Assembly: GCA_964017045.1 (NCBI GenBank)
Contig: OZ024797.1
Location: 18,066,307-18,130,306, forward strand
Length of the DNA stretch: 64,000 bases
Direction: 5' to 3'
Source of the DNA: Omphiscola glabra
Lineage: Eukaryota > Mollusca > Gastropoda > Lymnaeidae
Both the position numbers and the translations under genes were made by a program. Shown piece by piece: positions 24,007 through 34,400 of this stretch. The stretch's first letter is position 1. Every line of letters begins with the position of its first letter. The notes below the pieces were generated by a model. The model searched no databases and was not told the origin of the DNA. It saw only the letters and a program-made list of their open reading frames with translations.

Positions 24007-24299
24007 CCATAATGCACCATTATTCAGGGCTGGTTATTGAGAAAATCGTTCAGAATGTAGATAATTATTGATCTCTAATCAACATGTTATTTAATGGTTG
24101 TTGTCTAAAGCTTCGAAATAGGCTACGAGTGTTTTTAAAGGCCAATATATACTTATATATAAACAACTGTCATTTCGGTACTAGACCAGTGGCCAGCAAA
24201 TTGATGTTAAAGTTATTATTTATATATCCTTTGTGACCGCCTGCTTTTTGACCCCAGTCAATGAAATTTGAAAGGTAAATACAACTGACTGAGATTTAA

Positions 24300-24400
24300 A
24301 GACATCAAATATTAGTAGCTGTACAAAGATCAAATATCAGTAGCTTTACAAAGATCAAATATTAGTAGCTGTACAAAGATCAAATATCAGTAGCTATACA
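24300..24400. repeat. 25-bp repeat in the predicted 3' UTR
   Basis: Four copies of GATCAAATATTAGTAGCTGT plus ACAAA. Confidence 0.93.
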
Positions 24401-24504
24401 AAGAGGATATTCCCGCCAAGTTAACACTATCTAACTGGTGATGCACGTGAAGCCTGTTGTCAGGTGATCAAAGCAGTAATGATCTACGTACCAATGTCCC
24501 TAAT

Positions 24505-24521
24505 GCCACCAGAGGGCGCTG
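24505..24521 (+). promoter_or_regulatory. CTCF-type binding motif
   Basis: GCCACCAGAGGGCGCTG matches the classical CTCF core (CCASYAGRGGGCGC) at essentially every informative position. CTCF is conserved in bilaterians including lophotrochozoans. The site lies just before the predicted polyadenylation signal of the TRIM9-like gene. Occupancy is not shown by sequence. Confidence 0.55.
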
Positions 24522-24526
24522 ATTTC

Positions 24527-24536
24527 AATAAATAAA
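24527..24536 (+). terminator. Candidate polyadenylation signal
   Basis: Two overlapping AATAAA hexamers (AATAAATAAA) lie about 520 bp after the TRIM9-like stop codon. No earlier AATAAA was seen downstream of the stop. Such hexamers are common in AT-rich DNA, so use is unproven. Confidence 0.4.
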
Positions 24537-24577
24537 ATTAACGATAACATGCGCTAAACGAGAAACTCACAACATAC

Positions 24578-24875
24578 CGTATCCGGAAATTTGATCGAAA
24601 GAAATTTGGTCGACGGAAAATTGATCGACGGAAATTTGATCGAACGGAAATTTGGTCGAATCGTTTTTTAAATTTATAAGTTAAAATATTGCGTCAAATT
24701 TCTTTTTGAACGCACTATTATGTTTTACGATATAGTATAGTGCGTTCAAAAAGAAATTTGACGAAAATTTTAACGTCTGGACTGAAAAAAAGATTCGACC
24801 AAAGTTCCGTTCGATCAAATTACCGTCGATCAATTTTCCGTCGCCGAAATTTCTTTCGATCAAATTTCCGATAAC
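24578..24875. mobile_element. Long foldback (MULE-like) MITE
   Basis: About 85-bp near-perfect terminal inverted repeats are made of GGAAATTTGATCGA-like modules; the first outer 25 bp (CGGAAATTTGATCGAAAGAA...) match with one or two changes. A second perfect inverted pair (TCAAATTTCTTTTTGAACGC and its complement, 24693 and 24744 regions) surrounds the centre, so almost the whole element can fold into one hairpin. The flanks CACAACATAC (24568-24577 and 24876-24885) are identical. Long TIRs with 9-10-bp duplications are characteristic of Mutator-like elements. No coding capacity. Confidence 0.8.
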
Positions 24876-24885
24876 CACAACATAC

Positions 24886-25678
24886 AGCAAGTGCACTTGG
24901 TGCACAATATGTTATTTTGTTTTACGGAAATATTTGAAGTAAAAAAATCTTTGCTGTGTGGGACGTTGGAATATTAATTTAGTTCATGGGCGATGGCGTA
25001 AAGGGGGCTAGCATTAATTTGGAATCTTATAATGTGTGTTACTTGAATGATGTTTTGTCAAGTAACTTTAGTTGATGGGAAGTTCTACGTATCCTTAAAT
25101 GATATCCTAAGGGTCAATCACGGGCGCGTGGAACATGTTGTTCAAATATAACAACACACTTACTTTCTTTACCGTTGGAGTTATCCCTCCAGGTTCGGTG
25201 TGTAGCTTCCTCACAACAGGGACTATTCATACCGGAAGTAATCTTTCAGATAATTTCGTAAATCCAAGATGCTGAAATTTTGTTCCAACATACTTTTTTT
25301 TTTTTAAATGTTAGCGTTAAAAAAAAACGTAATTAACAAAAACACGTTAATCTTAAACCCAAAACTGCTGCCAGCTACACAACTCATCAACATTTTGACA
25401 TGGATAAACTCCAACAAAGAAATGAAGCGTGTTTCATTTTGCCAAGATGGTGATTGAAGCATACTTGATTTCATCGACTTGTCTAATGAGCCCGGAAAAA
25501 ATAATGGTTTTGTCCATCAGGATATCAATTAAGTACATAAATATGAAACGTGTACCAAATATCAGCTTTCTATATCGGAAATGACAAATGAGTTTCACTT
25601 CTAGACCACTTTCTCTTTGTTGACTTGGCTATAATATGATAATATAATGTATTCTTTATATAAGACTAAACAATTTTG

Positions 25679-25711
<33 letters not shown>

Positions 25712-25909
25712 CTGTCATGTAATATAATGTTATAAACTAGATAGAATCACATGCCATGATTATATAATCCTTAAATCAAATCATCGTATAATTATGTAAG
25801 TTAATCACAGTTACAGGTGTATGTGGATATAAAGCTGGAGTGAGGCAAATATCATGTTATAACAAAGCTGCTTGGCAGCACTCCAGTGTACACATTCAGC
25901 ATAATACAT
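24886..25909. other. AT-rich non-coding, downstream of the TRIM9-like gene
   Basis: Only poly-T/poly-A runs and the TA microsatellite. Confidence 0.55.
25682..25709. repeat. (TA)n microsatellite
   Basis: About 13 TA units. Confidence 0.95.
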
Positions 25910-26060
25910 CAGTCATTAGCACCCGTCGTACATTAGCCATATCGCCAATCATAAACCAGGGATTAGCACAAATCGGACAACGGTCATTTAGCACCCATCA
26001 TACACCAGCTATCAGCACCCATCATACACCAGTCATTAGTACCAATTATACACCACTTTT
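25910..26060. repeat. About 24-bp minisatellite
   Basis: Five to six diverged copies around CATTAGCACCCATCATACAC plus CAGC. Confidence 0.85.
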
Positions 26061-26207
26061 TCCTGATACATTATTTAACTTTGCCATGACCTGATATAAA
26101 TATTTCAATATATTTATTTAATATGCATGCTATATTCATATAATCACACCTTTAAGCTTTAAGTTTGCCAAATTTATGTTGCTTATATATAAATATATAT
26201 ATATGCA

Positions 26208-26311
26208 TTAGCTTGTGTGTGTTTATGTGTGTGCCTTTCACGCTCTATATGTTTGCATGTGTATATTTGTGTGTGTGTGTATTTGTATGGGTGTGTGTGT
26301 GTGTGTGTGTG
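26208..26311. repeat. TG-rich microsatellite
   Basis: Imperfect (TG)n ending in a pure run of about 11 TG units. Confidence 0.93.
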
Positions 26312-26353
26312 CTGTTATGCATGACAACGGTTCATTATCATGGTGTAAATGCC

Positions 26354-26616
26354 CTGATTGAATGTCTCCCGTAACCCGTGGTCTGACTCTAATGAATGTC
26401 TCCCGTGGCTAGTGGTCCGACTCTAATGAATGTCTCTCGTGACCAGTGGTCCGACTGTAATGAATGTCTCCCGTAGCCCGTGGTCCGACTCTAATGAATG
26501 TCTCCCGTGGCTAGTGGTCCGACTCTAATGAATGTCTCCCGTGGCTAGTGGTCCGACTCTAATGAATGTCTCTCGTGACCAGTGGTCCGACTGTAATGAA
26601 TGTCTCCCGTGACCAG
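26354..26616. repeat. 34-bp minisatellite, left part
   Basis: About 7.7 copies with TCTAATGAATGTCTCCCGTG and GCTAGTGGTCCGAC. It is interrupted at 26617 by the 1.5-kb insertion. Confidence 0.95.
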
Positions 26617-27435
26617 TGTCACGAGCTCCGTTGTGCTAAGTGACCCTTGGTCTAACTTCTACAATAATTCTGACACCACATTGTTTTGATGTGCCCAAGG
26701 AAACACAATAACCATACAATAAACAAAGTCTTCAATTTAACGTAAAATGACTACAGCTAATTGATTCTTTGAATGTTCTGTAGAGTAATATTTGATACAC
26801 AATGAGAAAATACACTGTGAAATAATAGTAAGGATGATTGTCGTATAGATACAATTACAATTCGACAAAGTGGAGTCTTGTAAGACTGTCGCCCCTCTAC
26901 AGCGTGAATCTGTCCTATGGTCGTGATTGTTAGCGGCCATCGTTGTCTCTCTGTACTGGAATCTACACACACACACCGTCACGAGTTTGTGATGATTGGT
27001 GTCACGAGCTCCCTATGCTAAGTGACCCTTGGTCTATATTCTTATACACACCTCTGACACCACCTTGTTTTGATGTGTCCAAGGAAACACAATAACCATA
27101 CAATAAACAAAGTCTTCAATATAACGTAAAATGACTAAAGCTAATTTATTGTTTAAATGTCCTAAGTAGAGTAATATGCGATATACAATGAGAATAATAG
27201 CATGCGCTATGAAGGAATACACTTTGAAGTAATATGATGATTTTCGTACATGTATGATTACTAAAATGACATTACAATAGTGATTCTCAATATTGAACAC
27301 TCTGAATCATACAATCGAAACGCTACCATACGACGAAGTGGAGTCTTGCAAGACTGTCGTGGTTGTTAGCGTCTCTCGTTGTCTCTCTGCACTGGCATCT
27401 GCGCACACGCTCCGTCACGAGTTTGTGACGATTAG
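26617..27435. repeat. Direct duplication inside the 1.5-kb insertion (two units)
   Basis: Unit A (26617-26999) and unit B (27000-27435) both run from TGTCACGAGCTCC through AAGTGACCCTTGGTCTA, AAGGAAACACAATAACCATA and GTGGAGTCTTG to a closing GTCACGAGTTTGTGA. Unit B has small insertions. They could be tandem terminal repeats or a dimeric non-autonomous element. Confidence 0.7.
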
Positions 27436-27804
27436 TTAATGACGTTAAAAGGTGGCTATTCCTGAAATATATGAATAAGTCACCTACACCAAGTGATCTA
27501 TGCTAAGCCCTATCTAACTACTTACCGTAGACTTCCAAATACTAAACCTCTACATAACGTAACTATCAGTCATACGAACTACCATAAAGCTCCTCCATAC
27601 ACACACCTTACATACACTTACCTCTCTAAGTGGAAGCTGGTACAAGGTAAGTCTGTGTCTGAACGCTCACGAGAGAAGTCTCATGTGTTGGCTGTAGTGC
27701 TCAGTGAAACTACACAATTAGGTGTCCCTACTTATACACCCTCGTTCCTCCCCAAACTTCTTAGGTGGTCCAAGAATGCTCTCTATTAACACATTCCTGA
27801 CCCC

Positions 27805-27975
27805 TATCATTTCCAGTCAATTAGGAATTTCCGTCGTTAACCCCAAACTATCAATGCCTTCTAATTTCAGGTCAATTAGGAATTTCCGTCGTTAACCCCA
27901 AACTATCAATGCCTTCTAATTTCAGGTCAATTAGGAATTTCCGTCGTTAACCCCAAACTATCAATGCCTTCCCAA
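27805..27975. repeat. 69-bp tandem repeat inside the insertion
   Basis: About 2.5 copies of a unit containing GTCAATTAGGAATTTCCGTC and CCCCAAACTATCAATGCC, nearly identical between copies. Confidence 0.85.
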
Positions 27976-27999
27976 AACTACATCAATTTAAGTTCATCC

Positions 28000-28110
28000 T
28001 ATAAGATACCTTAACATGGAGCTCTGTCCTGTACCCCGCCCCAGTCATTCGTGACATATACGTTACCCTAACAATGGAGCTCTCTCTCCTGTACCCCCGC
28101 CCCCAGTAAC
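28000..28110. repeat. About 65-bp duplication inside the insertion
   Basis: Two diverged copies of a segment with ATGGAGCTCT, CCTGTACCCC and CGCCC followed by CAGTCA. Confidence 0.6.
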
Positions 28111-28125
28111 AGTCACTCTGTGACA

Positions 28126-28378
28126 ACCAGTAGTCCGACTCCAATTAATGTCTCCAGTGACCAGTAGTCCGACTCCAATTAATGTCTCTAGTGGCCAGTA
28201 GTCCTACTCTAATGAATGTCTCCCGTGACCAGTAGTCCGACTCCAATTAATGTCTCCAGTAACCAGTAGTCCGACTCTAATGAATGTCTCCATTTGACCA
28301 GTAGTCCGACTCTAATGAATGTCTGCCTTTGACCAGTAGTCCGACTCTAATGAATGTCTCCCGTGACCAGAGGATACA
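28126..28378. repeat. 34-bp minisatellite, right part
   Basis: About 7.5 copies of the same unit as 26354-26616, with ACCAGTAGTCCGACTCCAAT variants. It resumes in phase after the insertion. Confidence 0.95.
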
Positions 28379-28784
28379 TCTCTTGTCAGATAGTTTAGGA
28401 AAGGCCAAGGTCGGTTTTGAGAGCGGTATCCGGTTAAGTTGAATCCCGATCTGTCAATTCCAGAAGAAATGGCTCCAGAAGAAATGTCTCAAGTATTTGC
28501 CAAGTATTAACTACAACAAACTACATTGAACTGAAATTCCATTTTTAAAACCTTGTTATCCTGTAGCTCAGTATGGCGTCAGAGGGAATGAAAATGAGCT
28601 GTCTAGATTCTTGCATTATTTAGTGTTACTTCACTTGGACACTCACACCATCAGTTGTAAAATGTTTTAGCGTTCATTTGATAGGCGGGGTTTTTTGCCT
28701 GGAGGGATTAAATTTTGCTGATTGGTTGCTATTTTTAGACGGAGTATGGAGATTCAGAACATTCTGGAAGAATTGTGCCGTGTA
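28379..28784. other. Non-coding, no feature recognised
   Basis: Unique AT-rich sequence between arrays. Confidence 0.55.
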
Positions 28785-29028
28785 AGGCGGATGGATAGAT
28801 GGATGACTAATGTGTTGATGGATATTTGAATAGATGGGTAACTGGGTGATTGGATAAGGGATGTTTGAATAGATGTTGGATAGTTCAATGGTTTTAATAA
28901 TTGATGAGTATGGATGGATGGATGGATGGATGGATGTTTGAATATGTTAGTCAAGTTAATGGTTCAATGAATGTCTGGATTTCTGGGTAATGGATGCATG
29001 GATGAGTGGGCGCATGGCGGGTGGATGA
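28785..29028. repeat. GGAT-rich simple repeat
   Basis: Imperfect (GGAT)n with GGATGGATAGATGG and a pure run at about 28914-28934. Confidence 0.9.
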
Positions 29029-29255
29029 ATGGATGAGTCAATGAATGGAAGGAGCGGGTTTGGTTAGTGGGTGGGTGGATGGATGGATGAGTCAATGAAT
29101 GGAAGGAGCGGGTTTGGTTAGTGGGTGGGTGGATGGATGGATGAGTCAATGAATGGAAGGAGCGGGTTTGGTTAGTGGGTGGGTGGATGGATGGATGAGT
29201 CAATGAATGGAAGGAGCGGGTTTGGTTAGTGGGTGGGTGGATGGATGGCGCGATG
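29029..29255. repeat. 54-bp minisatellite, four copies
   Basis: Nearly identical units with GATGAGTCAATGAATGGAAG and GAGCGGGTTTGGTTAGTGGG, joined by GGAT steps. Confidence 0.95.
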
Positions 29256-29640
29256 GATAGATGGGTCAAGAGACGTTTTGGTGATTGGCAGGATGGATGG
29301 ATGGATGGATCAATGGAGGGTTTGGTGAATAGTTGGATGATAGATGGATGGATCAGTAGAGGGTTTGGTAAATGGGTTGGTGGAAGGATGGATGGATTAA
29401 TGGCACGATGGATAGATGGGTCAATAGACGTTTTGGTGATTGGCAGGATGGATGGATGGAACGATCAATGGAGGGTTTGGTTAATAGATGGATGGATAGA
29501 TGGATGGATCAATGGAGGGTTTGGTGAATATATTTATGGATAGATGGATGGATCAGTAGAGGGTTTGGTAAATGGGTTGGTGGAAGGATGGATGGCACGA
29601 TGGATAGATGGGTCAATAGAGGGTTTGTTGCATGTTTGGG
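29256..29640. repeat. Higher-order GGAT array
   Basis: A composite block starting near GATGGATAGATGGGTCAA recurs at 29261, 29415 and 29608 (spacing 154 and 193 bp) with TAGACGTTTTGGTGATTGGC and GAGGGTTTGGTGAAT modules. Confidence 0.85.
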
Positions 29641-29661
29641 TGGATGGATTATCTGATATTT

Positions 29662-29690
29662 CAGTGGCGTAACTAAACATTTTAGCTTTG
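29662..29690 (+). mobile_element. Solo end of CAGTGGCGTA-family element
   Basis: CAGTGGCGTAACTAAACATT matches the left end of the family at 17981 and 31784. It lies just after the GGAT array. No opposite end was seen. Confidence 0.3.
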
Positions 29691-30029
29691 TTGTTCAATA
29701 CCTTTCTATGGCCAATCCTGAGCCAGACCGCTTAGGGTTTAAGCATGCCATATCAAATAGTGTTTATGTCTCACTAACTTAACCATAACCTGTTCATTTT
29801 GGTGTTACATGTTAATGATAAAGATGATTTTTTAAAAAAATAATAACGCCAGTCTAAGTACACTTGCACTAACAATTGTTCTGTTTTGTAGTCGTCAAAT
29901 TTTAATTGATCAACTAATTTTGTATAAAGCTGGAACTACTACTACTACTACTATTACTAACAAACATGATTTGTACGGGTTGATCAATTTATTTGTGAAA
30001 TATTAAAATTAAACTGTAGCTGATTACGA
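29691..30029. other. AT-rich non-coding
   Basis: A short (ACT)n at about 29937-29955; otherwise nothing. Confidence 0.55.
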
Positions 30030-30240
30030 AAACATTTCCACAACTGAAAGGCCCAAACTACTGTTAAGAAAACATCTCCACAACTGAAAGGCCCAAACTA
30101 CTGTTAAGAAAACATCTCCACAACTGAAAGGCCCAAACTACTGTTAAGAAAACATCTCCACAACTGAAAGGCCCAAACTACTGTTAAGAAAACATCTCCA
30201 CAACTGAAAGGCCCAAACTACTGTTAAGAAAACATCTCTG
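30030..30240. repeat. 39-bp minisatellite, five copies
   Basis: The unit is AAACATCTCCACAACTGAAA plus GGCCCAAACTACTGTTAAG, almost without variation. Confidence 0.96.
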
Positions 30241-30552
30241 TTTCGATGGACTAAACATTTGTTTTATTAGAGCTTAAAATGTGGAGCATCTCTGAGACAT
30301 CGACTTCGACCAAGCAGAACGGAAACACGTCATTGAGTACAACGGTTGAACTAAGCCCCTCTCCTACACCACATCTACTTTACATCCACTGATGTACTCT
30401 CGAAAGATAACTTTTGTGTAAATCACGATGAATTATTTGCAGATAAAATAGACTTTCGGATTTACGCGGTCCAATATCCGGACATGCCCGACTTTTGGGT
30501 TTTAATGGTCCCCAGCTTTATGCGATATTACCTCAACAATCTAAAAGCTATA
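30241..30552. other. Non-coding, no feature recognised
   Basis: Spacer between the 39-bp array and the mariner-like MITE. Confidence 0.55.
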
Positions 30553-30789
30553 CAGTGGGCCAATAAAAGTGAGAACCTCTTGTAGCATAGGAGTTATTTC
30601 AAAAATAATTTAATTAATTATAATTCTTCATACATTTTTTTTTTGCGAGATATTTAGCTAATCAGAAATCATGTTCAATATGTAAGTAAGTAAATCAGTA
30701 AACTATTTAATCTAGTATGGGTTTAGTTCAACTACTTTTATGTGATTAAATCACATTTTACGAGATGTTCTCACTTTTATTGGCATATG
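30553..30789. mobile_element. Tc1/mariner-like MITE
   Basis: TA-CAGTGGGCCAATAAAAGTG at the left and CACTTTTATTGGCATATG-TA at the right form inverted ends sharing GCCAATAAAAGTGAGAAC exactly. TA dinucleotides flank both sides, as for Tc1/mariner insertion. The interior is AT-rich, 237 bp in total, with no transposase. Confidence 0.75.
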
Positions 30790-31783
30790 TATTTTGTATG
30801 CCTATTTATGATCTCTATGTAACTTTCATGTCGTGGTATAATGGCAGCAAGACATATAGCGATGAACATATTCTTTTGTCGTCATAATTTATTGACCTAT
30901 TCAAACAATAAATGTCTCATAAAAAAAACATTTCCTTTTATAACCATGTTTTGTCAATCTCTGTGCGCAGCAGAGGCGGACCTCGTTTTATATTATCTTG
31001 ACTAACAACTTGACCCCCTTGCCGTGGTGCGTGTTGACACATCTTCTGTACCAGCAGAGGATAAGAACGAAATGGACCTTTAGTTTTAGACCTGTCGTCT
31101 TCGGCAAGGTACAGATTTAAATGGTTGTCTACTAACAGATCACTGTAAACGGTCAACAAAATAATCTCATTGTTGAAGACACATAAATAATGCACGGTGT
31201 TCATTTTTTGTCCCAGCAATGAGAACCGCTGCTGCAAATAGAAAGCCTGGCGTCCTTAATGACGTATAATAAACTTGAAAACACCAAAACATATCTTCGT
31301 CACCTTAGGGATATTTACACGGGGTAAATGGATGATCTTCCAATGTATAGGTCAATATTGAGAAACATTTGAGATTCACTGTCTCTACCGCATGGCAGCA
31401 AGGTCACCAACAACGTCATTGTTATATGTTACAACAGACAGATTATCGCTGAAGAAACGAAGACTTTCGCAAGCCTTGCTAAAGTAAAGACAAAAATCTG
31501 CTGACAGACCTGAAACGTAAATTCAACTGCAGCGTAAATGTTTGTCTATCATAGCGTCACTGCCGGTCTGTATGTAAGTTAAAGCTGAATGAATGGGAGG
31601 ATCATGTACAAGGGATGTAAATCTGACATTCTAATTGGTTGAACTGCATGGTCTCGGCGCTATTATCCAAAGTCTGCCATCTTGTATACAGTTTGTATAC
31701 AGTTTGTATATCATTTATAACAAGCTATTTGTACATTTATAATATAAGGTGAAGAATAAATTATTAATAAACACTAACACAAG
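30790..31783. other. Non-coding, no feature recognised
   Basis: A 99-codon minus frame (30938-31237) has no recognisable domain. TATACAGTTTG is duplicated at about 31684-31705. Confidence 0.5.
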
Positions 31784-31926
31784 CCAGAGGCGTAGTTAGT
31801 GTTAGTGCCACCCAGGGCGGGTCACGAAATTCTTCAGTTTGCCGAAAAGGCCGCCCCACTGTATTAAGAAAAAAAAAGCCACCCGGGGCGGAACGCCCTC
31901 TCCGCACCAACCTTCCTACGCCAGTG
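31784..31926. mobile_element. hAT-like MITE, CAGTGGCGTAG family
   Basis: Starts CAGAGGCGTAGTTAGTG and ends CCTTCCTACGCCAGTG. Subterminal GCCACCCRGGGCGG occurs on both sides of a short A-rich centre. The flanking octamers do not match. Confidence 0.5.
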
Positions 31927-32052
31927 TAAAACCATTGTAAAGATGTCACAAGAAAGAGGTTGATAACTGTGATTTTTGTATTTATGACCTCAGATGTCAC
32001 GTGGAACACTAATTTTACTTTCAAATTTGTAATTATGGAATATCTATGCTAG

Positions 32053-32120
32053 CGTTGATGACGTCATGCTGTGCGTTTTATGGTTATGGAACATCTACGC
32101 TAGCGTTGATGACGTCATTA
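32053..32120. promoter_or_regulatory. Duplicated CRE-containing segment
   Basis: A 51-bp segment (GCTAGCGTTGATGACGTCAT...) is present twice, placing TGACGTCA at 32059-32066 and 32110-32117. TGACGTCA is the full CREB/ATF site. Function is unproven. Confidence 0.35.
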
Positions 32121-32287
32121 TGTGCGATTGTATCAACGACAAGCTAACAGCTATGAAATGAGGTCAAAGGTTAAGGCCATTTATTGCTCTCGGCTTTTTT
32201 TTTATTCACTCCAAAAATCTCTGTGTGTCTAACTGCAATCGCCTCCAGCGAGTCATCTCAATGGTGGACTAAAGTTGACTTAGAATA

Positions 32288-32310
32288 ATATATATATATA
32301 TATATATATT
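32288..32310. repeat. (TA)n microsatellite
   Basis: About 11 TA units. Confidence 0.93.
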
Positions 32311-32619
32311 TAAATTTTTTGTATGTTCTCTCCTAGGACTCTTACATAAATTCATTATTTTAATAACTCTATTGCTGTTTTTTTGCGCGGGTGACAAAAT
32401 GTTTCAAATAAAAATAAAATGGCATCGTCGTTGTTTTGTATTTTGTTCCTATCTGTTGTTGTCATGTTGAATTATCTCATTTGTCTTTAGCAGAGTTTTT
32501 CTTCTTTCTTATTTCATTTTTTTTCCTCCTTCATTAGAAAACATAAATTATTCATCATTCGGTTGGGGAACACATTTAAAATGAACAAAACATTTACACG
32601 ACTGGAGCGTTCTCCCATT

Positions 32620-32668
32620 ACAATGTCACACGTGACAATGTCACACGTGACAATGTCACACGTGTTAA
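32620..32668. repeat. 15-bp E-box repeat
   Basis: Three copies of AATGTCACACGTGAC, each with a CACGTG core. Confidence 0.92.
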
Positions 32669-32689
32669 TGTTAACAATACACACATGCA

Positions 32690-33128
32690 ACACAACGAAT
32701 ACGCAGCAACAAATATGTGGCTGCAAATGTACAACAACGGAAATACAACAACAAATATGTTGCAGCAAATATACAACAATAGAAGTACAGCAGCAAATAA
32801 GTTGCAACAAATATATACAACAGAAATACAGCAACAAATATGTTGCAACAAATATACAACAACAGAAATACAGCAACAAATATGATGCAACAAATATACA
32901 ACAGCATAAATACAGCAACAAATATGTTGCAACAAATATACAACAGAAATACAGCAACAAATATGATGCAACAAATATACAACAGCATAAATCCACAACA
33001 AATATGTTGCAACAAATATACAACAACAGAAATACAGCAAAAAAATATGTTGCAACAAATATACAACAACAGAAATACAGCAACAAGTATGTTGCAAAAA
33101 ATATACAACAGCGAAAATACAGCAACGA
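32690..33128. repeat. 42-bp minisatellite
   Basis: About ten copies with GCAACAAATATGTTGCAACA and AATATACAACAACAGAAATACA, some lacking 3-4 bp. The TGTTGCAACA core is a palindrome. Long frames on both strands (up to about 208 codons) are artefacts. Confidence 0.95.
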
Positions 33129-34400
33129 TTAAACAAACAGCACATATGCAGCAAATAGTAATTGATAGCGGGCTCAGTATGTTCCAATAAACTCGTAATC
33201 GATTTCCAGTCAGGTCCCAAAAATGACGGCGGTACAACGGCCATAAAGCCCTTGGGGTGCTATACATTGTTTTCAATCCATAAGCTCAGACCGACTGGCA
33301 CCCTGTTGCCCCGACCAGATGACAATACGGTATCGATTTTCACTGATCGATTGGGAAGGATCGGATAGTTTAATGCTTCGTTTGTTGCAACTAGGATTTT
33401 ATTGATAATTTTATTTAGACTGGAACGATCAAGAAGACATTCGATTACGATTATTCAACTCCTTTAAGCAGCCGAAGAATAATGTTGAGAGAGAAAACAT
33501 TCATCACATTGTTATTATATACAACGGTATCTATTTATATCAGCAAAGCAATTTGTTGTGACATGTTAAAGAGCAACAAATTTGCTTCAAATAGAAAGGT
33601 TCTAAAAAAAAACCAAACAAAAAAACTATATGGCAACTGTTGTAGACGTGAATATCGTAGCTTTTTATGGCCTTATTTGGGTTCAAATATGTTCTTAAGA
33701 CATACTATTACGGACCGCTATTCAATGGAGAATTGTATCTCTTATTTTAATCTATCGGCTCGTTTCACAACAGTCCATAATAAAGGACGATACCATAGTT
33801 TCAAAACAATAACAAATAGAACGACACACAAAGTCAGGGCTAATTACAAATAATACGTTTTTAATTTGTGAATTTCTATGAATGACAAAAGTAAAAGAAT
33901 ATGATTAAAATTATTACCTTACAATATGACTGGTACCGGTACTGTATGTGAAAATACAATGAACACAATTGGTACAATGGAAGAAAAGCTACACATAACA
34001 AAGCACTGTCTAGTGTTAAATAATGACACACAGCACATCTCGTGATAAAGGAAAGGAAAATCTCTGGCCCATTCCATCGGTCAGCCTTTTCATAGGCATT
34101 TCCTACTAATGTCTCTCGAGCCGTCTAACGCATTGTTTATCTTTCCCGTTTTTTCCAGATCCTTCTATAAGGTTCTCAATAACTAAGCTTTTGTAAACAA
34201 GGGAAAAGTTTTGCTAGTCACACCCCAACACGGCCTCGACTTTAAGAGGTCATGCCTTGGAAAGTGGGGAAGGCGTGCTTTAACACGTCATCTTCATAAC
34301 GCATACCCTAAAAGCATACTCTCACACATACCCTCACGCATAATCTCAAACATTTACTCATACAAACCCTCACATTTATTGCATCATAAAACCACACTCA
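33129..34400. other. Non-coding, partly a dispersed repeat
   Basis: The 123-codon frame 33482-33853 overlaps dispersed repeat copy A and has no recognisable domain. It might be an eroded element. Confidence 0.45.
33713..33975 (+). repeat. Dispersed repeat copy A
   Basis: Similar to 44085-44530: shared blocks GACGATACCATA, CAGGGCTAAT, GGTACCGGTAC-like and GATACAATG/AATACAATG in the same order and strand. It lacks the 186-bp MITE present in the other copy. Identity of the element is unknown. Confidence 0.55.

Larger units (their letters stand above)
24007..24540 (+). other. Probable 3' UTR of the TRIM9-like gene
   Basis: This region between the stop codon and the first AATAAA is AT-rich and non-coding. 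It includes a 25-bp tandem repeat (24300-24400) and a CTCF-like motif near its end. Its extent is inferred only from the polyadenylation signal. Confidence 0.45.
26617..28125. mobile_element. 1.5-kb insertion splitting a 34-bp minisatellite
   Basis: The 34-bp array (…GTGACCAGTGGTCCGAC…) stops at 26616 and resumes at 28126. Both junctions carry ACCAG (26612-26616, 28126-28130), read as a 5-bp target duplication. The insert starts TGTCACGAGCTCC and ends GTCACTCTGTGACA, giving short inverted TGTCAC/GTGACA ends. TG...CA ends with a 5-bp duplication would suit an LTR-type element, but no reverse transcriptase, primer-binding site or integrase was seen, so the class is open. It contains a 383/436-bp direct duplication, a unique stretch, and two internal tandem repeats. 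Confidence 0.6.
31927..32619. other. Non-coding, contains the duplicated CRE and (TA)n
   Basis: No gene was recognised apart from the regulatory-type motifs listed. Confidence 0.5.

Noticed and set aside
27493..27789. 98-codon + frame inside the 1.5-kb insertion
   Set aside because: No transposase, integrase or RT motif recognised; kept only as unexplained interior.
32514..33244. Cysteine/leucine-rich minus-strand frames of about 200 codons
   Set aside because: Overlapping frames in a 42-bp minisatellite; they look membrane-like only through composition.
33482..33853. 123-codon + frame with a hydrophobic start
   Set aside because: Overlaps a dispersed repeat and has no recognisable domain; a signal peptide alone is weak evidence.
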